NCBI GenBank assembly: GCA_018402385.1
Contig: JAGYJA010000007.1
Span: 682,001-746,000 of the forward strand
Source: Flavobacteriaceae bacterium
GTDB lineage: Bacteria > Bacteroidota > Bacteroidia > Flavobacteriales > Flavobacteriaceae
Direction: 5' to 3'
DNA length: 64,000 nucleotides
Position numbers and translations under genes: made by a program. Positions within the stretch are counted from its first letter, which is position 1. Each line of letters starts with the position of its first letter. Of this stretch, positions 38,036 to 48,605 are shown in pieces. The notes under the pieces were generated by a model. That model searched no databases. It was not told where the DNA came from and was given only the letters and a program-made list of their open reading frames with translations.

Positions 38036-38881
38036 CTAATTCCTCAACACAAATTCTAAACTTTTATCTAACATTGATTTAAACTGTTGCGGCAAATGGT
38101 TTTCATTCCAAGGGTGTTTTACATTAAAAACATGATCTGCATTTTGGATAATTTCCAGCTCACTTTGCTTACTCCACTTGTGAACTTTCTCTGCTTCTTC
38201 AGGATTTACTGTTGGGTCGTTAGTGCCGTGAATAATGAGATGTGGTTTATTTAAAGCTTTTGATGCATTTTCAATAGATAAACGATCTGCATTTTTAAAT
38301 ACATCCTCAGCAATTTGATAATAAAGGGGCATTTGTTGTTTTGTACGACTATTTTCCACATAAATAACACCGGTCTTTTTCCAGAATTCAAGCGTGTCTT
38401 TATCTATAAAGCGAGCACTAAAATCTGAAACGCCGGCCAAAGAAATTACTTTATCAATTCTAGGATCTTCATTGGCTTTAATAATAACAGTACCACTTCC
38501 CCGACTGTGACCCATAAGTGTTATTTCTTGTTTAGTAGATAAATTATTATATTGATTTTGGTTTTCGATCCAGTTTAATACACATTTGAGGTCATCGAGT
38601 TCTTTGGTAAAGTTATTATTTCCAAATGCTTCTAAATCAGTGAAATCAATGGGCTGATTGACTGTACCTCCATTATGTGAAAAATTAAACTTGAGAAAGT
38701 TGACGCCTTTTTCTGCAAAATATTTGGCAAGGATGTCGTTTGTACCCCAATCTTTAAAGCCTTTAAAGCCGTGGCAATAAATAATTGTTTTTTGGAGAAG
38801 TTGCTTGTGGGGCAAAAAGACGTCAAGCAATATGGGTTTATTGTGTTGTCCTTCTAGAATAATGTTTTTAGAAATAATCAT
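38036..38881 (-). CDS. alpha/beta hydrolase (dienelactone/prolyl-oligopeptidase-like)
   Basis: The 281-residue protein shows IIYCHGFKGFKDWGTN (oxyanion region), FNFSHNGG, the nucleophile elbow LMGHSRGSGTVI, the acid in IIHGTNDPTVN and His in NADHVFNVKHPW. Such proteins are serine esterases or peptidases; no signal peptide is seen. Its start overlaps the end of the upstream addB-like gene by 14 bp, so it is translated from the same message. The functional link to recombination is probably only positional. Confidence 0.86.
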   Translation of the reverse strand: MIISKNIILEGQHNKPILLDVFLPHKQLLQKTIIYCHGFKGFKDWGTNDILAKYFAEKGVNFLKFNFSHNGGTVNQPIDFTDLEAFGNNNFTKELDDLKCVLNWIENQNQYNNLSTKQEITLMGHSRGSGTVIIKANEDPRIDKVISLAGVSDFSARFIDKDTLEFWKKTGVIYVENSRTKQQMPLYYQIAEDVFKNADRLSIENASKALNKPHLIIHGTNDPTVNPEEAEKVHKWSKQSELEIIQNADHVFNVKHPWNENHLPQQFKSMLDKSLEFVLRN

Positions 38882-41627
38882 TTTTTGGCAGTTCTTTTTC
38901 TGTGAATGGAATATCAGGATTGCAAATTTCGATAATTAGTTTTGATAGTTGGTCCTTAAAAGAAGCAAGCATCTCATCTGAAATATTGCTTTCTCCATTT
39001 CCTCTGGGACTTTCTTTCATTGTAAAGGGCATAAAGCCTTCTTTGAGGTTTTTAAACGAAATTATACCTGCTTGGCTCTCTTTGTTCCTATTGCTATCGG
39101 GATTAAAAATATCTTTAGACATAAGTGCATAAGAGAGTATTTGAATTTTTTTACTGTGTTTGTAATCTGTCATAATTGTTTCCCAATCAATGAGATTGAG
39201 GTCTGATTGTGTTACATTTCCGGTTTTATAATCTATAATTCTTGTGGTTTCATTAAAAATATCTATACGATCTACCATGCCTCTTATCTTTACCTGAAAA
39301 TCCAATTCGGGAATATCTAGTTGTGCCTCCATCATATTTTCAATTTGTGTAATGGTGATTGAATTATTTGCTTCAATTTGGTTTAATTCTTGACGAAGGA
39401 AGTTGTGGACATACCTTTTTGAAATTTCAAAAATGATATGATTCTTTCCTGTTTTGATATTTCCCTCTTTATATGTTTTTTCAAATTGTTGAGTCACCAT
39501 TGCATCTACTTTACCCATCAATGAGTTTATAATTTCTTTTGTCAAGACAGTATTAATGTAAGGCGTAAAAAGGTATTGAAGTGTGTCATGAACTATTGTT
39601 CCTAAGGTATTTGAAGCAATGGTTTCTTCTATTTCGTCAAGATCTTTTATCTCTAAAATATAGCGATTGTAGAAATCGATGGGGTTTCTAATATAGGTGG
39701 CCAAGCCGGAAGGAGAAAAACCATAAGCAGCCAGCTCTTTTAATTTAGTAATTACTTGAGGTGTTTTACTAATTCTCTTAAGTTCTTTTTGTGGAATGGA
39801 AATTTTCGGCGAAAATATATTTTCTGTTATTTGATGATTTTCTACTTTCTCACTGAGTAATTGTAAAATAAATCTACTTTGTTCTCCCACCTGAATGCCG
39901 GAGGTGTTGTTGTTATATAATAAATCTACTGTTGAAGCCCTGTGTAACAAACTATAAAAATGATAAGTATAGACGGCATCTTTTTCTGTGTGAGTGGGTA
40001 ATTGGTACTCCTTTTTCAAATCATAGGTGATGAATGATTTATTACTCTTTCCTGCCGGAAGAATTCCCTCATTGGTTGACACTAAAATAACTTTTTCAAA
40101 GTCTAATGAGCGTGTTTCCAGCAAACCCATAATTTGCAAGCCTTTGTAGGGCTCCCCCCTAAAATCAAGAGCCGTAATTGAAGTAATTTCTTTGAATAAA
40201 GAATAGAGTGATTTGTTGGTTTTAATATGGTCGTACCTCTCGTTTAAGGTTTCTAATTTATTCCACACTTCATAAAGCTTATAGAATGTTTCAATTAAAA
40301 TGGAATTTGTGGAGGCAACTTCTTTTAAACTCAGAAGTATTTTTTTAGCATTTGCGATGATGTTACTCACCTTTTGATTTGAACTTGAAAAGAGCCATTT
40401 TACATACTTTGATTCCTCTGAAGTAGCAGCCTTTTTAAGCATTTCATAAGTTACCTGAGTTAAATTACGCTGCACCAAAATTTGTTCAATCTTATTTGAG
40501 CTTTCGGGATATAGTAACTTACCCAGGGGGTGATTAATTAGTTGTAAAATTTCTTTGTAATAGAAAACAGTTTGATTGCCAATATGAAGTTTGAAAAATA
40601 TTTCAAAAAAAGAGGCTGCTGGCATTGATTTGAGCGGAAACCCCATCGTGATATTAACTGTTTTAATATTTTGAGGTAATGAATTTAAAACAGGCATTAA
40701 TAGATTTTCATCTGCTAGCACTAAGGCTGTTTGTTCTAATTGTGTCTCAGGAATTGATTCCAGTATTTTGGAAACACATTTTACTTGTCCAATGTTTCCT
40801 GAACACTGAGTAATATTAATACTTTTGGGCTGGGAGTAGTGATTTGATATATTTTTAAATGGATGTGTTTTATAGTATTTCCAAGAATTTTTAATTTTTC
40901 TAAGAAATAGTGAAGCACTATGATAGGGTCTCTCCATAAAATAGGCATCAGCATTCCAATAGACCTCTGTTGATCCGGTTTCAAGTAATTCTTTGATGAT
41001 GGTTTCCTCGGCTTTATTTAAGGCATTAAAACCTATAAAAACGTGGTTTTTGTGTTTTTGAGCATCAATATAGTGCTCCATGTTTTTTGCGGCTTCCCGA
41101 TATACATAACCTTGATGTGCTTTACCATTTTGATGGTTGTTCTTTGTGAATTCAAAATAGAGGTCTGAGAGGGTGTTCCAAAAGGAAAGATAATTTTGAA
41201 TAAGAGGGGTCTGATGTTCATCGACATACCAATGTTCCAAATTCTTGATATCACTTAAGTAGTTAAAAAACTTTTTTCTATCAATGAGATTGCGATCAAT
41301 TTCATTAAAGTCATCAAGTAGAACAGCTGCCCAGCTAGTAAAACTTTCAAACGATTCTTTTTCTTTGATGGCTGGACTTCTTAAATAAGCATCATAAAAC
41401 TCAAAGAGCAGTTCAATTGAGGAAGCTATTTTTAAATCTGCTATGGTTTCTATAAACGCTTCAATACTAAATATTTGAGGTGAAAATTGTATTGTTTTGT
41501 TTTGAGATTGAAGTTCTTTTTTAAGAAAGGTACAGGCACGCCTGCTTGGTAAAACAAAGATATAAGATTGGAGTTCTTTTTTAGAATTAAGAATTTCTGA
41601 AACAATTTCTTCAAGATATGTAATCAT
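38868..41627 (-). CDS. AddB-type PD-(D/E)XK nuclease subunit
   Basis: The 919-residue protein has FVLPSRRACTFLKKEL at the start, a degenerate helicase-like body and a C-terminal RecB-type nuclease domain with AYGFSPSGLATYIRNPIDFYNRYIL, IRGMVDRIDI and IIDYKTGNVTQSDL. It is the AddB-like partner of the UvrD-type AddA gene at 44449-47607; together they would resect double-strand breaks for recombination. The Fe-S cysteines of Bacillus AddB are not evident. A strong terminator and the OmpA gene lie upstream, so it must have a separate promoter or read-through. Confidence 0.88.
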   Translation of the reverse strand: MITYLEEIVSEILNSKKELQSYIFVLPSRRACTFLKKELQSQNKTIQFSPQIFSIEAFIETIADLKIASSIELLFEFYDAYLRSPAIKEKESFESFTSWAAVLLDDFNEIDRNLIDRKKFFNYLSDIKNLEHWYVDEHQTPLIQNYLSFWNTLSDLYFEFTKNNHQNGKAHQGYVYREAAKNMEHYIDAQKHKNHVFIGFNALNKAEETIIKELLETGSTEVYWNADAYFMERPYHSASLFLRKIKNSWKYYKTHPFKNISNHYSQPKSINITQCSGNIGQVKCVSKILESIPETQLEQTALVLADENLLMPVLNSLPQNIKTVNITMGFPLKSMPAASFFEIFFKLHIGNQTVFYYKEILQLINHPLGKLLYPESSNKIEQILVQRNLTQVTYEMLKKAATSEESKYVKWLFSSSNQKVSNIIANAKKILLSLKEVASTNSILIETFYKLYEVWNKLETLNERYDHIKTNKSLYSLFKEITSITALDFRGEPYKGLQIMGLLETRSLDFEKVILVSTNEGILPAGKSNKSFITYDLKKEYQLPTHTEKDAVYTYHFYSLLHRASTVDLLYNNNTSGIQVGEQSRFILQLLSEKVENHQITENIFSPKISIPQKELKRISKTPQVITKLKELAAYGFSPSGLATYIRNPIDFYNRYILEIKDLDEIEETIASNTLGTIVHDTLQYLFTPYINTVLTKEIINSLMGKVDAMVTQQFEKTYKEGNIKTGKNHIIFEISKRYVHNFLRQELNQIEANNSITITQIENMMEAQLDIPELDFQVKIRGMVDRIDIFNETTRIIDYKTGNVTQSDLNLIDWETIMTDYKHSKKIQILSYALMSKDIFNPDSNRNKESQAGIISFKNLKEGFMPFTMKESPRGNGESNISDEMLASFKDQLSKLIIEICNPDIPFTEKELPKNDYF

Positions 41628-41642
41628 TTCATAAAAATAAGA

Positions 41643-41668
41643 AACGCCTCTGAATAATCAGAGGCGTT
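41643..41668. terminator. bidirectional-looking terminator between ompA-like gene and addB
   Basis: A perfect 11-bp stem (AACGCCTCTGA with TCAGAGGCGTT) around the loop ATAA, with T-rich flanks on both strands. It lies 29 bp after the ompA stop on the minus strand and 16 bp before the addB start. Confidence 0.8.
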
Positions 41669-41696
41669 CTTTATTTATTTAAGATGTGTTTATTTA

Positions 41697-43106
41697 TTAT
41701 TTATCCAAAGATATTTCAACACGTCTGTTTTGTTGTCTTCCTGCTGCTGTAGTGTTAGGAGCGATAGGTCTGTCAGGACCGTAACCTTCAGAAGAAAGTC
41801 TGCTTCTATCCATTCCAATAGTAGTTAAGTAATCAAGAACAGAAGCTGCTCTAGCTTTAGAGAGTCTTTGATTAAGAGCTAAACTTCCTGTACTGTCAGT
41901 ATGACCTTCAATATGGAATTTAGCACTTGGGTATTCTCTCATTATATCAACAATGCTTTGAAGTGCAGCAAAAGATTCTTGTCTAATCGTTGACTTACCA
42001 ATATCAAATAGAATAGTTTTTGAGAACTCATTTAATTGTTTGATAACTTCAGTATCAACTTCAGGACAACCTTTGTTAGCTACAGTTCCAGGTAAATCAG
42101 GACACTCATCTAAGTGATCTGGAACACCGTCACCATCTTTATCTGGCCAAGGGCATCCATTATTTTCTTTGGGTCCGGCAACTTCAGGACACTCATCTTG
42201 TGGATCAGCTATACCATCACCATCAGTATCAGGACATCCATTAAATTGAGCTAAACCAGGTACTGTAGGACAAGCATCATCTTTGTCTGGAATACCATCA
42301 CCATCAGTATCAGGACATCCATTGAATTCTGGAAGACCAGCTTCTAAAGGACACTCATCTAAATGGTCTGGAATACCATCACCGTCTGTATCAGGACATC
42401 CGTTCAATTCTGGAAGACCTGGAGTATCAGGACATTCGTCATCTTTGTCTGGAACGCCATCATTATCCCTGTCTTTCAATCCAAACTGGAATAAAACACC
42501 TGCTGAATGTTGAAAGTGTTTGATACCATAATCATCTTCAAAAGAGTGCTTGTAAGTTGATTGAAGGTTAAGTGCAACAGACTCAGAAAACCATAATTTT
42601 AAACCTAAGAGTGCATTTGCTGTTCCAAAACCAATATCATCAACCCAAGTATAACCACCACCAATACCAATTTGTGGATCAAGCCAAGAACTATTTAGAG
42701 CGTTTTTAAGACTGTATTTAACTTCCCCATCAGCTGAAAAGTAAGTAAATTCTTCTGTATTTCCAATACCAAGATCGCTTACATTTAGGTCTCCCAATTT
42801 TTCAATTCTGTTAATAGAACCTGCTGCTGTGAAAACAAATCCACTTCCCATATATCTGGAGATAGCTAATCTTGAGACAGAGGGTAACATATTCCAATGG
42901 TCATTCACATTGAAAAACTCATCAAAAATTTCTCCTCTTAAGGCTGCTGGGACTCTGTCATCCTCTTCACCAACTGGAAAAACATCAACCGCATTGACAC
43001 CCAATTCAATGGCCCAAGGGTTGTTTTCGTCTTGTGCAACTACATTACTAATTCCAAAGAATAGAATGGTTGCAACTAAAAATCTGCTAAGATGTTTCAT
43101 ATTCAA
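41697..43106 (-). CDS. OmpA-family porin with thrombospondin type 3 repeats
   Basis: The 469-residue protein (or 467 from the second Met) has a signal peptide (to about residue 25), an eight-strand-type outer-membrane barrel (about 30-210), five calcium-binding TSP3-like repeats (213-351) and a C-terminal OmpA peptidoglycan-binding domain (357-469) with [27 protein letters not shown] and NRRVEI. It is likely an abundant envelope protein tying the outer membrane to peptidoglycan. A good promoter lies upstream (43135-43164) and a strong terminator follows it. Confidence 0.94.
   Translation of the reverse strand: MNMKHLSRFLVATILFFGISNVVAQDENNPWAIELGVNAVDVFPVGEEDDRVPAALRGEIFDEFFNVNDHWNMLPSVSRLAISRYMGSGFVFTAAGSINRIEKLGDLNVSDLGIGNTEEFTYFSADGEVKYSLKNALNSSWLDPQIGIGGGYTWVDDIGFGTANALLGLKLWFSESVALNLQSTYKHSFEDDYGIKHFQHSAGVLFQFGLKDRDNDGVPDKDDECPDTPGLPELNGCPDTDGDGIPDHLDECPLEAGLPEFNGCPDTDGDGIPDKDDACPTVPGLAQFNGCPDTDGDGIADPQDECPEVAGPKENNGCPWPDKDGDGVPDHLDECPDLPGTVANKGCPEVDTEVIKQLNEFSKTILFDIGKSTIRQESFAALQSIVDIMREYPSAKFHIEGHTDSTGSLALNQRLSKARAASVLDYLTTIGMDRSRLSSEGYGPDRPIAPNTTAAGRQQNRRVEISLDK
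42054..42470 (-). repeat. tandem TSP3 repeat region within the ompA-like gene
   Basis: Five in-frame units of about 27 codons (81 bp) encode D-x-D-x-DG-(I/V)-x-D...ECP...NGCP. The aspartates are the calcium ligands of thrombospondin type 3 repeats. The central units are very alike at DNA level, with GATACTGATGGTGATGG-type stretches recurring, which could favour repeat-number change. Confidence 0.85.
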
Positions 43107-43134
43107 TAATTTAAATTTTAAGTGTTAATTGAAG

Positions 43135-43164
43135 CAAAAGTAAGTTGTTAAAATTTATTAACAA
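43135..43164 (-). promoter_or_regulatory. promoter of the ompA-like gene
   Basis: On the minus strand, TTG (43162-43164) and TACTTTTG (43135-43142) are separated by 19 bp, matching the Bacteroidota consensus TTG-N17-19-TAnnTTTG. The box ends 28 nt before the ATG at 43106. Confidence 0.75.
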
Positions 43165-43221
43165 AACCAAATCTACTAAATTTTTTAAATATATAACTAT
43201 TATTTCTTCAAATTATGTTTG

Positions 43222-44418
43222 TTAAGGTATAATTCCCAATTCCTTACCTACCTTTGAAAATGAAGTTAACGCGCTGTCTATATGTTCTTTAGTGTGTGCT
43301 GCTGAAAGCTGAACCCTAATTCTGGCTTTCCCTTTTGGCACTACAGGATAAAAGAAGCCAATTACATAAATACCCTCTTCCAGTAATCTATCAGCCATAT
43401 TTTGAGAAAGTTGAGCATCATAAAGCATCACTGGCACTATTGCAGAGTCACCATCTATAATATCAAATCCAGCCTTTTGCATTCCTTTTTTGAAATAAGC
43501 AGTATTCTCAGCTAATTTGTCTCTTAAAGAAGTGTCATTTTCCAAAAGTTCAAATACCTTGATAGAAGCTCCAACAATAGCTGGGGCCAAAGAGTTTGAA
43601 AATAAATAAGGCCTGGATCGCTGACGCAGCATCTCGATAATTTCCTTTTTTCCGGTTGTATATCCTCCCATAGCACCTCCAAGTGCCTTTCCAAGGGTTC
43701 CGGTAATAATGTCTATGCGACCCATTACGTCTTTTTCTTCTAAAGTTCCTCTGCCTGTATCTCCTATGAACCCTGCAGCGTGACACTCATCAATCATTAC
43801 CATAGCATCATATTTATCTGCTAAATCACAAATTTTATCTAAAGGTGCTACTAAACCATCCATAGAAAAAACACCATCAGTCACAATAATTTTAAATCGG
43901 GCTCCTTTTTTGTTGGCTTCTATGAGTTGATTTTCCAAATCCTGCATGTTGCTATTTTCATATCGATAACGTGCGGCTTTACAAAGTCTTACGCCATCAA
44001 TAATTGATGCATGATTTAAAGAATCTGAAATGATAGCGTCTTCAGGACCCAACAAAGGTTCAAAAACTCCACCATTTGCATCAAAAGCAGCAGCATATAA
44101 AATGGTATCTTCGGTTTGATAAAAGGATGCTATTTTTTCTTCGAGTTTTTTATGTATGTCCTGAGTACCACAAATAAATCGCACAGAAGACATTCCAAAA
44201 CCGTGAGTATCCATGGTATCTTTTGCTGCCTGTATGACTTCTTTATTTGAAGATAATCCCAAATAGTTGTTTGCACAAAAATTGATCACTTCTTGACCTG
44301 TTGCTATTTTTATTACTGCATCTTGTGCAGATGTGATAATACGTTCTTTTTTAAATAGACCGTTGTCTTTAATTTCCTGAAGTTCTGTTTCCAGATGTTT
44401 TTTGATGTTTCCGTACAT
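43222..44418 (-). CDS. kbl: glycine C-acetyltransferase (2-amino-3-ketobutyrate CoA ligase)
   Basis: The 398-residue alpha-oxoamine synthase has [13 protein letters not shown] near residue 45, [31 protein letters not shown] and the PLP-lysine motif [13 protein letters not shown]. Kbl cleaves 2-amino-3-ketobutyrate to glycine and acetyl-CoA in threonine breakdown. The usual partner tdh is not next to it. Related synthases such as BioF share the fold, but length and N-terminus fit Kbl. It follows the AddA gene by 30 bp on the same strand. Confidence 0.92.
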   Translation of the reverse strand: MYGNIKKHLETELQEIKDNGLFKKERIITSAQDAVIKIATGQEVINFCANNYLGLSSNKEVIQAAKDTMDTHGFGMSSVRFICGTQDIHKKLEEKIASFYQTEDTILYAAAFDANGGVFEPLLGPEDAIISDSLNHASIIDGVRLCKAARYRYENSNMQDLENQLIEANKKGARFKIIVTDGVFSMDGLVAPLDKICDLADKYDAMVMIDECHAAGFIGDTGRGTLEEKDVMGRIDIITGTLGKALGGAMGGYTTGKKEIIEMLRQRSRPYLFSNSLAPAIVGASIKVFELLENDTSLRDKLAENTAYFKKGMQKAGFDIIDGDSAIVPVMLYDAQLSQNMADRLLEEGIYVIGFFYPVVPKGKARIRVQLSAAHTKEHIDSALTSFSKVGKELGIIP

Positions 44419-44448
44419 TTTTTTTAATTTTTACAAAGGTATTTATTT

Positions 44449-47400
44449 TTATGAAGTTCCATTTACTAGAAGTACCTCAACTTCATCATTAATATAAACA
44501 AGTAATTTTTCTTTGATTTCAAACCCCATTTCTGATAAAATATATCCATAGTTTTTAATTTGCTCAGCGTGTTTTGAATTCTTAGCGCCTGTTTTATAAT
44601 CTATGATAGTTACAATGTTATTTGAAATAAAATTGATTCTATCGGGTCTGAGGCTTTGATTGTCTTTAGTGAAGATTTCTTTTTCATTTTCAGCAACGCT
44701 TAGTTCGTTAAAGTATTGAACTAGTTTGGGGTGTGACATTAGGTTTATAAGAATCTCCCTTAATAAATTTGATTGTTCTTTAGTTATATTTCCTTGATCA
44801 ATGGCATATTTCAATGTATTTTCAAGATCTGAGACCTGTTTAATTTTTGATAACAACTCGTGAATGAGATCTCCCTTTTGAATGGCTTTTTCTTTTTGAG
44901 TGTCCCAAAGGGAAGATTTGTTTGTTGCAATTTGTATTGTATTTCTGTAAGGGATTGTTTCTGCAAATTTATCTAAAGAAATGGTCTCTTTTGTAGAAGT
45001 TAACGACTTACTCATTTTAGGTTTGGTGTGGTTCCCAAACTCATAAAAGTCTTGAGAATCATCCCAAAGATTAATGTGTTTTAAATAATTGCAAAACAGA
45101 TGAGTTGTGTTATTTTCTTTGATGCTGTTTTTTTTGTTTGACACAATAAAAAGTTGTTCGGCTGCTCGTGTCATGGCAACATATACAATGTTGAGGATAT
45201 CAAGTTCAGATTTTTTTGTGTGTGCTTCATAAAGCGCATTTCCAATTTCACTAAAATTTTTCATTTTCTTGCTTACAGGAACTAACATCTCTGAAAACCC
45301 TGAAAATTCACTTTCTTCAAGTGGAAACCAAAGTTTATCTTTCTTAAAATCGTGTATATCATCATCTGCATAAGGGTAAATCACAACAGGGTACTCAAGG
45401 CCCTTGGCTTTATGAATTGTCATAATTGTTACAGCATCAAGATCACTTGAAACAGCAACGCTGCTTTTTTTCTTTTTGGTTTCCCAAAAATCAATAAAAT
45501 CATTTATTGTTGTGCTTTCAGATGCTGAAAATTCAAAGACTAATTCTAAAAAAGACTGAACATATGCAACTCGTTTTTGTGAAAGAGTAAAGCTTTGACA
45601 AATGGTTTCACAAAGGTCATAAAGCGGAATTATTGTTGGTGTTTTAAAATCAAAAAAAACTTGATAGGCCCTTAATTCAATTTCAAGTGACGCTTTAGAT
45701 AAAGGTAAAAGTTCATTAATGAAAATATGCAAAGGCTTTGAAATATTCAAATGTGAGTGTAAAAAATAAAGAAAATTTGATTTTGATTTTTTATCATCAA
45801 AATTTTGAATGATTTTTAATACATCTATAATGAATACTATTTCAGGAGCGCTTTCAAGTAACAATGCCTCTGAAGAAATAATTTCAATTTGTTGGTTTGC
45901 TAAAAACTCTGCAAGAACAACCCCTTGTTTGTTTTTTCTAACCAAGATACAGATATCCTTTTTTAAGTACCCTTTTGATAGTTGGTTGTTGATTATTTCC
46001 AAAACTCTTGGTGGGTAAAATTCATCACTTTCTAAATTGTTTCTGGCTTCTATAAAAGAAAGGGAAACGAAACCGCCCATTTTTGCAGTAATTTTTTGTG
46101 CATTTCCAATTGTATATAATTCTTTATGAAGCTCAGACCCAAAATAGTTTGAAACAAACGAAAAAAAGGAATTGTTGAATTGAATTATTTCATCATAACT
46201 CCTAAAGTTTGTTTCCAAATTTTTAACTTCTTTTGAAGAAGAAGGAAATGGGTTAAAATGGTCATACAAACTTATGAATTGATCTGGATCTCCTCCTCGC
46301 CATCTGTAGATAGACTGTTTGGCATCTCCCACCAGCATAAGACTTCCTGTTTTGTTTTTTGAATCAGATTGTGAGAGAGCGTTCTCAATCAAAGGTGTTA
46401 AGTTTTGCCATTGCATTTGAGAAGTGTCTTGAAACTCATCAATAAAGAAATGTTTGTATTTTTCACCAAGACGTTCATAAATGAAAGGTGCCGGCTGTTG
46501 TTTTATTTCCTTGTTAATGCGCACATTAAATTCTGTAATGGGGAGTATATTTTTTTCTTCTTGAAGGGTAAGGTATTCTTTTTGAATTGCATTTATCAAG
46601 GAGAGTGAATTAACATTTTGAGAAAGTGTTTCTAAAAATTCTAATTGATAAATACGTTTTTTCGATTCGTTAAAAATAGTAACAATTTGAAGGCTCAATC
46701 GATCCATCGATTCTTTGACCACATCGGTCACTCTTTGTGGATATAGCGCTGAATCTCCCAGGGTCTCTTGCCAGTTTGCTCCTGTTAAAACATTGAAACT
46801 ACTATCTGCTATTTTTTTAAAATAATTTGGCAGATATTTTCCAGTAAAATCAGATTCATTGAGATTGCTTTTTGCCATTAAATCAAAAAAATCTTCAGCC
46901 AATTTAATGAGCTCTATTTTTATTTGTTGTTGTTGTTTTGAAAGCTGAGTTTTAAGGGTTTTAAAATCGGCTAATGTTTTATTTTTGAGATTTTCTGTGT
47001 GAGGCATTTCATTTTCACTATATAGTAGCTTGCCGATTTTTCTTAGGTCTGAGGAAATATCCCAACTTTTATCTTCAGCTATTTTTTCAAAACTAAAATC
47101 AAGAATAATTGGGGTCAAACCTTTATCGATACCCACTTTTAAAATGAGTTTATCAATGGCCTCGACCATTAAGGAATCTACATCAAGATGAACTTCAAAA
47201 TTGGCAGGTAATTTTAAATCGCGTGCAAATGTGCGAATGAGACGATGGTTAAATCTATCAATGGTTTCTACATCAAAGGAGCTGTAATTGTGTAAAATAT
47301 AATTAACGGCACTTGTGGCTCTTTTATGCACCTCAATTGGTTTGAGTTGTGTTTCTTCGCAAACCATAGAGAACAAGATGGTTTCATTTTCCAAAATAGT

Positions 47401-47607
47401 ATCATCAGAGAATGAAAAGAGGTTTTCCAGTATTCTTTCTTTCATTTCACCCACAGCTTTGTTTGTGAAAGTAATGGCCAGAATATGTTTGAAAAAGTCA
47501 GGTTTATTTGAAGAAATTAGTTTACTTAAATATGCCTTTACAAGAGTAAATGTTTTGCCAGAGCCGGCAGATGCATTATAGATATTGAATGATGCAGGAT
47601 TGTTCAA
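44449..47607 (-). CDS. AddA-type UvrD/Rep helicase-nuclease
   Basis: The 1052-residue superfamily 1 helicase carries Walker A ASAGSGKT at residues 12-19, Walker B FFIDEFQDTSQMQW, motif III GDAKQSIYRWRGG, MTIHKAKGLEYPVV, YVAMTRAAEQLF and a C-terminal RecB-type nuclease motif IIDYKTGAKNSK. With the AddB-like gene at 38868-41627 it should form a break-resecting helicase-nuclease. The two subunits are not adjacent but are split by the ompA-like gene and kbl, all on the same strand. Confidence 0.92.
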   Translation of the reverse strand: MNNPASFNIYNASAGSGKTFTLVKAYLSKLISSNKPDFFKHILAITFTNKAVGEMKERILENLFSFSDDTILENETILFSMVCEETQLKPIEVHKRATSAVNYILHNYSSFDVETIDRFNHRLIRTFARDLKLPANFEVHLDVDSLMVEAIDKLILKVGIDKGLTPIILDFSFEKIAEDKSWDISSDLRKIGKLLYSENEMPHTENLKNKTLADFKTLKTQLSKQQQQIKIELIKLAEDFFDLMAKSNLNESDFTGKYLPNYFKKIADSSFNVLTGANWQETLGDSALYPQRVTDVVKESMDRLSLQIVTIFNESKKRIYQLEFLETLSQNVNSLSLINAIQKEYLTLQEEKNILPITEFNVRINKEIKQQPAPFIYERLGEKYKHFFIDEFQDTSQMQWQNLTPLIENALSQSDSKNKTGSLMLVGDAKQSIYRWRGGDPDQFISLYDHFNPFPSSSKEVKNLETNFRSYDEIIQFNNSFFSFVSNYFGSELHKELYTIGNAQKITAKMGGFVSLSFIEARNNLESDEFYPPRVLEIINNQLSKGYLKKDICILVRKNKQGVVLAEFLANQQIEIISSEALLLESAPEIVFIIDVLKIIQNFDDKKSKSNFLYFLHSHLNISKPLHIFINELLPLSKASLEIELRAYQVFFDFKTPTIIPLYDLCETICQSFTLSQKRVAYVQSFLELVFEFSASESTTINDFIDFWETKKKKSSVAVSSDLDAVTIMTIHKAKGLEYPVVIYPYADDDIHDFKKDKLWFPLEESEFSGFSEMLVPVSKKMKNFSEIGNALYEAHTKKSELDILNIVYVAMTRAAEQLFIVSNKKNSIKENNTTHLFCNYLKHINLWDDSQDFYEFGNHTKPKMSKSLTSTKETISLDKFAETIPYRNTIQIATNKSSLWDTQKEKAIQKGDLIHELLSKIKQVSDLENTLKYAIDQGNITKEQSNLLREILINLMSHPKLVQYFNELSVAENEKEIFTKDNQSLRPDRINFISNNIVTIIDYKTGAKNSKHAEQIKNYGYILSEMGFEIKEKLLVYINDEVEVLLVNGTS

Positions 47608-47723
47608 AATATTTTTTTACTAAGATAAGAACATAAGTACAAAATTTTTAAAAGTATCATCTTTTTTAATAGCATCATTAATTCTTTATAGAAACTATAA
47701 CAGAAAGTTAAATTGATTCTTTG

Positions 47724-47731
47724 TAAATTTG
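47724..47731 (+). promoter_or_regulatory. -7 promoter box (TAAATTTG) for sodA
   Basis: Matches TAnnTTTG, 28 nt before the sodA ATG. The -33 element is not convincing. Confidence 0.5.
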
Positions 47732-47759
47732 AGAATTAGTAACATTTAAAACAAAAAAC

Positions 47760-48368
47760 ATGTCATTTGAACTACCAAAACTAAAATATGCATATGACGC
47801 ACTTGAGCCTCATATTGATGCAAGAACGATGGAAATACATCATAGCAAACACCATGCTGGTTATACTTCAAAACTAAACGATGCTATTCAAGGCACAGAT
47901 ATGGAAGGGAAAACCATTGAAAATATTCTGATAAATCTGGATATGAAAAACAAAGCTGTTAGAAATAACGGTGGGGGGTTCTACAACCACAGACTTTTTT
48001 GGAATGTGATGTCACCAAATGGTGGAGGAAAGCCAAAAGGAGAGCTTGCAAAAGCCATTGACGCCACTTTTGGAAGTTATGAAGCTTTCAAAGATGCATT
48101 CTCTAGTGCAGCAGCAACACAGTTTGGTTCTGGCTGGGCTTGGTTATGTGTTCACGAAGGTGGAAAAGTTGAAGTTTGTGGAACACCTAATCAAGACAAT
48201 CCATTAATGCCTGATGTGGGCTGTGGTGGAGTACCCATTTTAGGGATTGATGTTTGGGAACACGCTTATTATTTAAATTATCAAAACCGTAGGCCTGATT
48301 ATATCAACGCTTTTTTTAATGTGATTGATTGGGAAGAAGTTGGAGCTCAATATGCTCAGAACAAATAA
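47760..48368 (+). CDS. sodA: Fe/Mn superoxide dismutase
   Basis: The 202-residue enzyme converts superoxide to oxygen and hydrogen peroxide. The Fe/Mn family motifs are [37 protein letters not shown] and [18 protein letters not shown], which hold the three His and one Asp metal ligands. No signal peptide is present, so it is cytoplasmic. Metal choice cannot be decided by eye. It is followed by the non-coding interval with two structured elements. Confidence 0.96.
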   Translation: MSFELPKLKYAYDALEPHIDARTMEIHHSKHHAGYTSKLNDAIQGTDMEGKTIENILINLDMKNKAVRNNGGGFYNHRLFWNVMSPNGGGKPKGELAKAIDATFGSYEAFKDAFSSAAATQFGSGWAWLCVHEGGKVEVCGTPNQDNPLMPDVGCGGVPILGIDVWEHAYYLNYQNRRPDYINAFFNVIDWEEVGAQYAQNK

Positions 48369-48391
48369 GAAGTCAAAACAATGTTTAAAAT

Positions 48392-48476
48392 AAAAAAGGG
48401 GAAACAAATGTTTCCCCTTTTTTGCCCCAAATTTACCATAAACTTAACCTACTTATGCTATGGTGAATCAAATATA
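48392..48476 (-). ncRNA. candidate small-RNA unit, copy 1 (structured element with promoter box)
   Basis: Read on the minus strand, TATATTTG (a TAnnTTTG box, 48476-48469) is followed after 4 nt by a hairpin whose arms ACCATA and TATGGT lie at 48464-48435. Next come a short G-rich linker (AAATTTGGGGC) and a perfect 14-bp terminator hairpin (48423-48392, four-base loop) with a T run. The predicted transcript is about 74 nt. No protein of useful length is encoded. On the plus strand the hairpin can also end sodA transcription. The interval 48369-48798 holds only this unit and its second copy. Confidence 0.55.
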
Positions 48477-48605
48477 CTAGACAATAATCTTAAATTACAC
48501 TTTTTTAGACAAAAGGTAATTATATTCGTTTAAAGTTAAAAATGGATGAGGTTTTGTAAGTATTTTAATATTTGACATCAGATGCAAACCAAGGGTATTA
48601 AAAAT

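Noticed and set aside
42054-42470. Possible CRISPR-like array
   Set aside because: The regular units are in-frame protein repeats (TSP3) of the porin gene without unique spacers or cas genes.
44449-47607. Defence island around the UvrD-type helicase and AddB-like nuclease
   Set aside because: Motifs and pairing fit the housekeeping AddAB recombination enzyme, and no other defence gene is nearby.
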